Below, one piece after another: positions 31,309-33,140 of a stretch of 33,140 bases of DNA. The notes under the pieces are model-generated. The model had not been told where the DNA came from. It ran no database searches and saw nothing but the letters and a program-made list of their open reading frames with translations. This DNA is from Lachnospiraceae bacterium (GTDB lineage: Bacteria > Bacillota > Clostridia > Lachnospirales > Lachnospiraceae), in assembly GCA_029099805.1 (NCBI GenBank), contig JAQXOR010000152.1, positions 1-33,140 on the forward strand. The letters run 5' to 3'. The position numbers and the translations under genes were made by a program. Every line of letters begins with the position of its first letter. Within the stretch, counting starts at the first letter, position 1.

Positions 31309-31766
31309 AAGATTCCACCTCCCAATACGGCATCCGGAAAATATTCCAGCATATCTTCCCACTGCACGATAAATAAATCCGTATGCTTATGAATCAGCTT
31401 CCCGGAAAGGGACGGCTCCTTTACCCTCGCAAACGACTCGATATAAACCACCTTTCCGTGTCTCAGCTTCTCAAGAATGCAAAATGGATATGCAATCAAC
31501 GCACCCGTTGTAATCACAACATCCGGCTTCTCTTTTTTTAATATCCGCATAGCCTGAAAAAACAACCGGATAAACTTTGGAAGAAATAATATCTCTTTCC
31601 GGTTCATCTGCGGAACAAAGTATTGTCTGTTTCCGAAATTTCTGACCTCAAACCCGTTTTCCTCCGTCACAAGTGCATTGTCAAACTCCCTTGCAATTCT
31701 CTTTAACTGAGAGATTTCTTCTAAGTGTCCCCCGGAGGACGCTACAAATAAAACCTTTAATGCCAT
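31305..31766 (-). CDS. PssD/Alg14-like glycosyltransferase subunit
   Basis: A 153-aa protein with VLFVASSGGHLEEISQL (the SSGGH acceptor-side motif), PDVVITTGALIAYPFC and a hydrophobic surface that anchors the heterodimer at the membrane. It works with the PssE-like subunit encoded by the overlapping next gene; neither half has activity alone in studied homologues. It likely acts after a priming glycosyltransferase, which is not in the window. The 78-bp gap upstream has a 7-bp hairpin and no gene. Confidence 0.88.
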   Translation of the reverse strand: MALKVLFVASSGGHLEEISQLKRIAREFDNALVTEENGFEVRNFGNRQYFVPQMNRKEILFLPKFIRLFFQAMRILKKEKPDVVITTGALIAYPFCILEKLRHGKVVYIESFARVKEPSLSGKLIHKHTDLFIVQWEDMLEYFPDAVLGGGIF

Positions 31767-31844
31767 ATGCTCTCTCCAACTTTCTATATCCTACTTGTTT
31801 TTTGTTCTAAGCTTCTTGTAAGAACAATACGTCCTCTAATCATT

Positions 31845-32273
31845 TTATGCCCTAAACTTATCAACCATTGCATATGCGGAGCCGTTACCGCCGGTTACAT
31901 ACATCTTCCCGCACCGTAACCATGCATGTGCCACCATTGCTCCGTTTTCCAGACCGCAGCCCAGATATAATGTACTTGATATCCCTTTCTTTCTCAGCAG
32001 CCTTTGCGCTGTCAGGGCACGTACCAGACATTTACTTTCCCATTTGGTCTTATTACATACATGATTTACCGCATAAGCGACACGCTTGGCATATCTGTAT
32101 TCTTCAATGGTTGCCTCCTCCGGAGATTCTTCGCCTTCCTGTCCCCATTTATGCGGCAGTCTGTCCGACCTTGTATATAACATCCGAAACCGAAAGACTG
32201 CCGAATACAACCATGCCTGTATCGTCAGCAGTTTCATATTGTTGTACCGAATAAATCTGTATAATCGTCCCAT
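31845..32273 (-). CDS. Lasso leader peptidase-like protein (B2), copy 2
   Basis: A 142-aa paralogue of 22308-22766. The ATG at 32273 has GGAG 7 nt upstream; the longer frame to 32324 lacks an RBS. Active-site stretches ESKCLVRALTAQRLL (Cys82) and VAHAWLRCGKMYVTG (His116) are nearly identical to copy 1, but the residue 14 after His is Asn130 where copy 1 has Asp. A possible Asp138 in MVDKF is shared by both. Having two B2 genes fits three precursors and two cyclases, or one copy may be losing activity. It sits between the PssD gene and the glycosidase gene. Confidence 0.82.
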   Translation of the reverse strand: MGRLYRFIRYNNMKLLTIQAWLYSAVFRFRMLYTRSDRLPHKWGQEGEESPEEATIEEYRYAKRVAYAVNHVCNKTKWESKCLVRALTAQRLLRKKGISSTLYLGCGLENGAMVAHAWLRCGKMYVTGGNGSAYAMVDKFRA

Positions 32274-32405
32274 ACGAATTCTCCATGCTTCCAATGTAAA
32301 ATAACAATATAGCAAATCAATCAAAAAAAGTATATCATGATTTTACGATAAAATCTATCTTTTTCTCATGTTCTTATCATCCGTCGTTCCGGGAAACCGC
32401 CCTAC

Positions 32406-33140
32406 CTACCGGTCAAGTTTGACATCCTCCAAATCAAAAACCGAAATAGAAAGCTTCAGCTTTCCTTCCAGCAGGCTTCGGTCAAACACTTCTCTGGATA
32501 TACTGGTAAACGGACTATGCATAGATACCCTGATATAGCAGGCATCCTCCGGCACATCACATGTCCAGAAAAGAGCTTTTATAGTCGTCGTTGTTCTGGA
32601 GACATTGTTTGTCGAAATCGGTACAATTTCTCCGTTTTTATCATAAAACACAACGCTAACCAGCCATACTTCACTCGTTTCCCCCTGTGCCGTCAGACTC
32701 AGCATGCACTTGCTGCCCTTCGGAATTGCGATTGCTTCTCCGTCCTCGTCCGTAGCTATCGCTCCCCAGTACCGGTTCACAACAATTTCCTTATCCTTAA
32801 CATTTCCGTCCACATAATCCTCCGGATGGTCAAGAATAATCTCATTCGGAAGCTCACATTTCATCCCGGCAAGACCGGAGAATAACGCATCTATCATCGC
32901 TGTATTGGATTTACTGTAATCGGTACGATTGATTATTCCTAAATCTCCTCCGTTATCCCACCAGATACACTTAATCCCATGCTCTGCAGCTCTGGCAATA
33001 TAATTTGCCGCATGCACCGTTCGCAGGGACGGTTCAAAGTATTTCGTCGTTGTTCCGAATTCACCGATTACAATCGGCACTCCCCACTGACGGGAGTATT
33101 TCTCCATCAGAATAAAGTCATTCTCTATCGCCTGTGAAAA
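32406..33140 (-). CDS. GH5-type glycosidase, C-terminal part (runs off right edge)
   Basis: The frame is open from the right edge to the stop at 32406 (244 codons). The visible part starts within the barrel: VPIVIGEFGTT has the Glu of the family 5 nucleophile strand (IGEFG), followed by HGIKCIWWDNGG, the W-rich strand 8 region. After about residue 105 comes a separate beta-rich domain (VNRYWGAIATDEDGEA to the end) that may bind carbohydrate. No anchor is seen. Endoglucanase or other beta-glucanase activity is likely. It could trim the polysaccharide made by the locus, or be an unrelated fibre-degrading enzyme. Confidence 0.82.
   Translation of the reverse strand, partial: FSQAIENDFILMEKYSRQWGVPIVIGEFGTTTKYFEPSLRTVHAANYIARAAEHGIKCIWWDNGGDLGIINRTDYSKSNTAMIDALFSGLAGMKCELPNEIILDHPEDYVDGNVKDKEIVVNRYWGAIATDEDGEAIAIPKGSKCMLSLTAQGETSEVWLVSVVFYDKNGEIVPISTNNVSRTTTTIKALFWTCDVPEDACYIRVSMHSPFTSISREVFDRSLLEGKLKLSISVFDLEDVKLDR

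Noticed and set aside
31800-31826. 7-bp hairpin (TTGTTCT/AGAACAA) between the PssD and B2 copy 2 genes as a terminator
   Set aside because: The stem is short and no U-tract follows it in the direction of transcription; kept only as a note.

Overview
The window looks like the chromosome of a Firmicute of class Clostridia, probably a Lachnospiraceae-type gut anaerobe. The clues are strong AGGAGG ribosome binding sites, GTG and TTG starts, two c-di-GMP-I riboswitches, TPTP-rich exported proteins, paeninodin-type lasso genes and a Wzx/Wzy/CpsD exopolysaccharide locus. No rRNA, tRNA or CRISPR was seen. Almost everything is on the minus strand, so transcription runs right to left; the exception is a plus-strand block at 17.6-20.9 kb.

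Layout. 1-0.75 kb: 5' end of a PTPEVTPE-repeat protein under a c-di-GMP riboswitch. 0.8-3.8 kb: CCA-adding enzyme and a fused permease-ATPase ABC transporter. 3.8-14.8 kb: a two-armed lasso peptide cluster. Arm 1 has a cyclase, two tandem precursors and an HPr-kinase-like precursor kinase. Arm 2 has a PqqD-like RRE protein, one precursor, a second cyclase, a second kinase and an ABC exporter. Between the arms sits an exported transglutaminase-like protein under its own c-di-GMP riboswitch and terminator. 15-32.3 kb: exopolysaccharide locus with glycosyltransferases, pyruvyl transferase, Wzy, Wzx, a MenD/ALS-like ThDP enzyme, VanZ, a Wzz-like protein, a CARDB-like surface protein, a BY-kinase-like ATPase and a PssD/PssE pair. 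The two lasso leader-peptidase (B2) genes lie inside this locus rather than with the other lasso genes. 32.4 kb to the end: C-terminal part of a GH5-type glycosidase.

The most unusual observations, all read from the sequence, are these. (1) Three unannotated small genes are lasso precursors with a shared leader and unusually long cores; two end in Ser, the residue such kinases phosphorylate. (2) The two precursor promoters carry the same 18-bp dyad (17/18 identical), each exactly 4 bp upstream of the -35 box. (3) In both arms an intrinsic terminator separates precursor from downstream enzyme genes. (4) A promoter module occurs three times in the polysaccharide locus: two copies form a perfect 38-bp inverted repeat around a decayed ThDP-enzyme fragment, and the third is an 82% identical 68-bp direct repeat 9.1 kb away, next to a decayed glycosyltransferase. 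This suggests past cassette shuffling and possible ongoing inversion or deletion. (5) The polysaccharide BY-kinase has Asn in place of the Walker A Lys.

How the parts may work together (inference): B1 and B2 remove the leader, the cyclases close the macrolactam, the kinases phosphorylate the tail and the ABC exporter secretes the product. c-di-GMP controls surface proteins encoded within and beside this cluster, and the adjoining locus makes the exopolysaccharide. The co-localisation suggests that peptide, surface proteins and polysaccharide belong to one sessile-lifestyle programme, but the sequence alone does not prove it.
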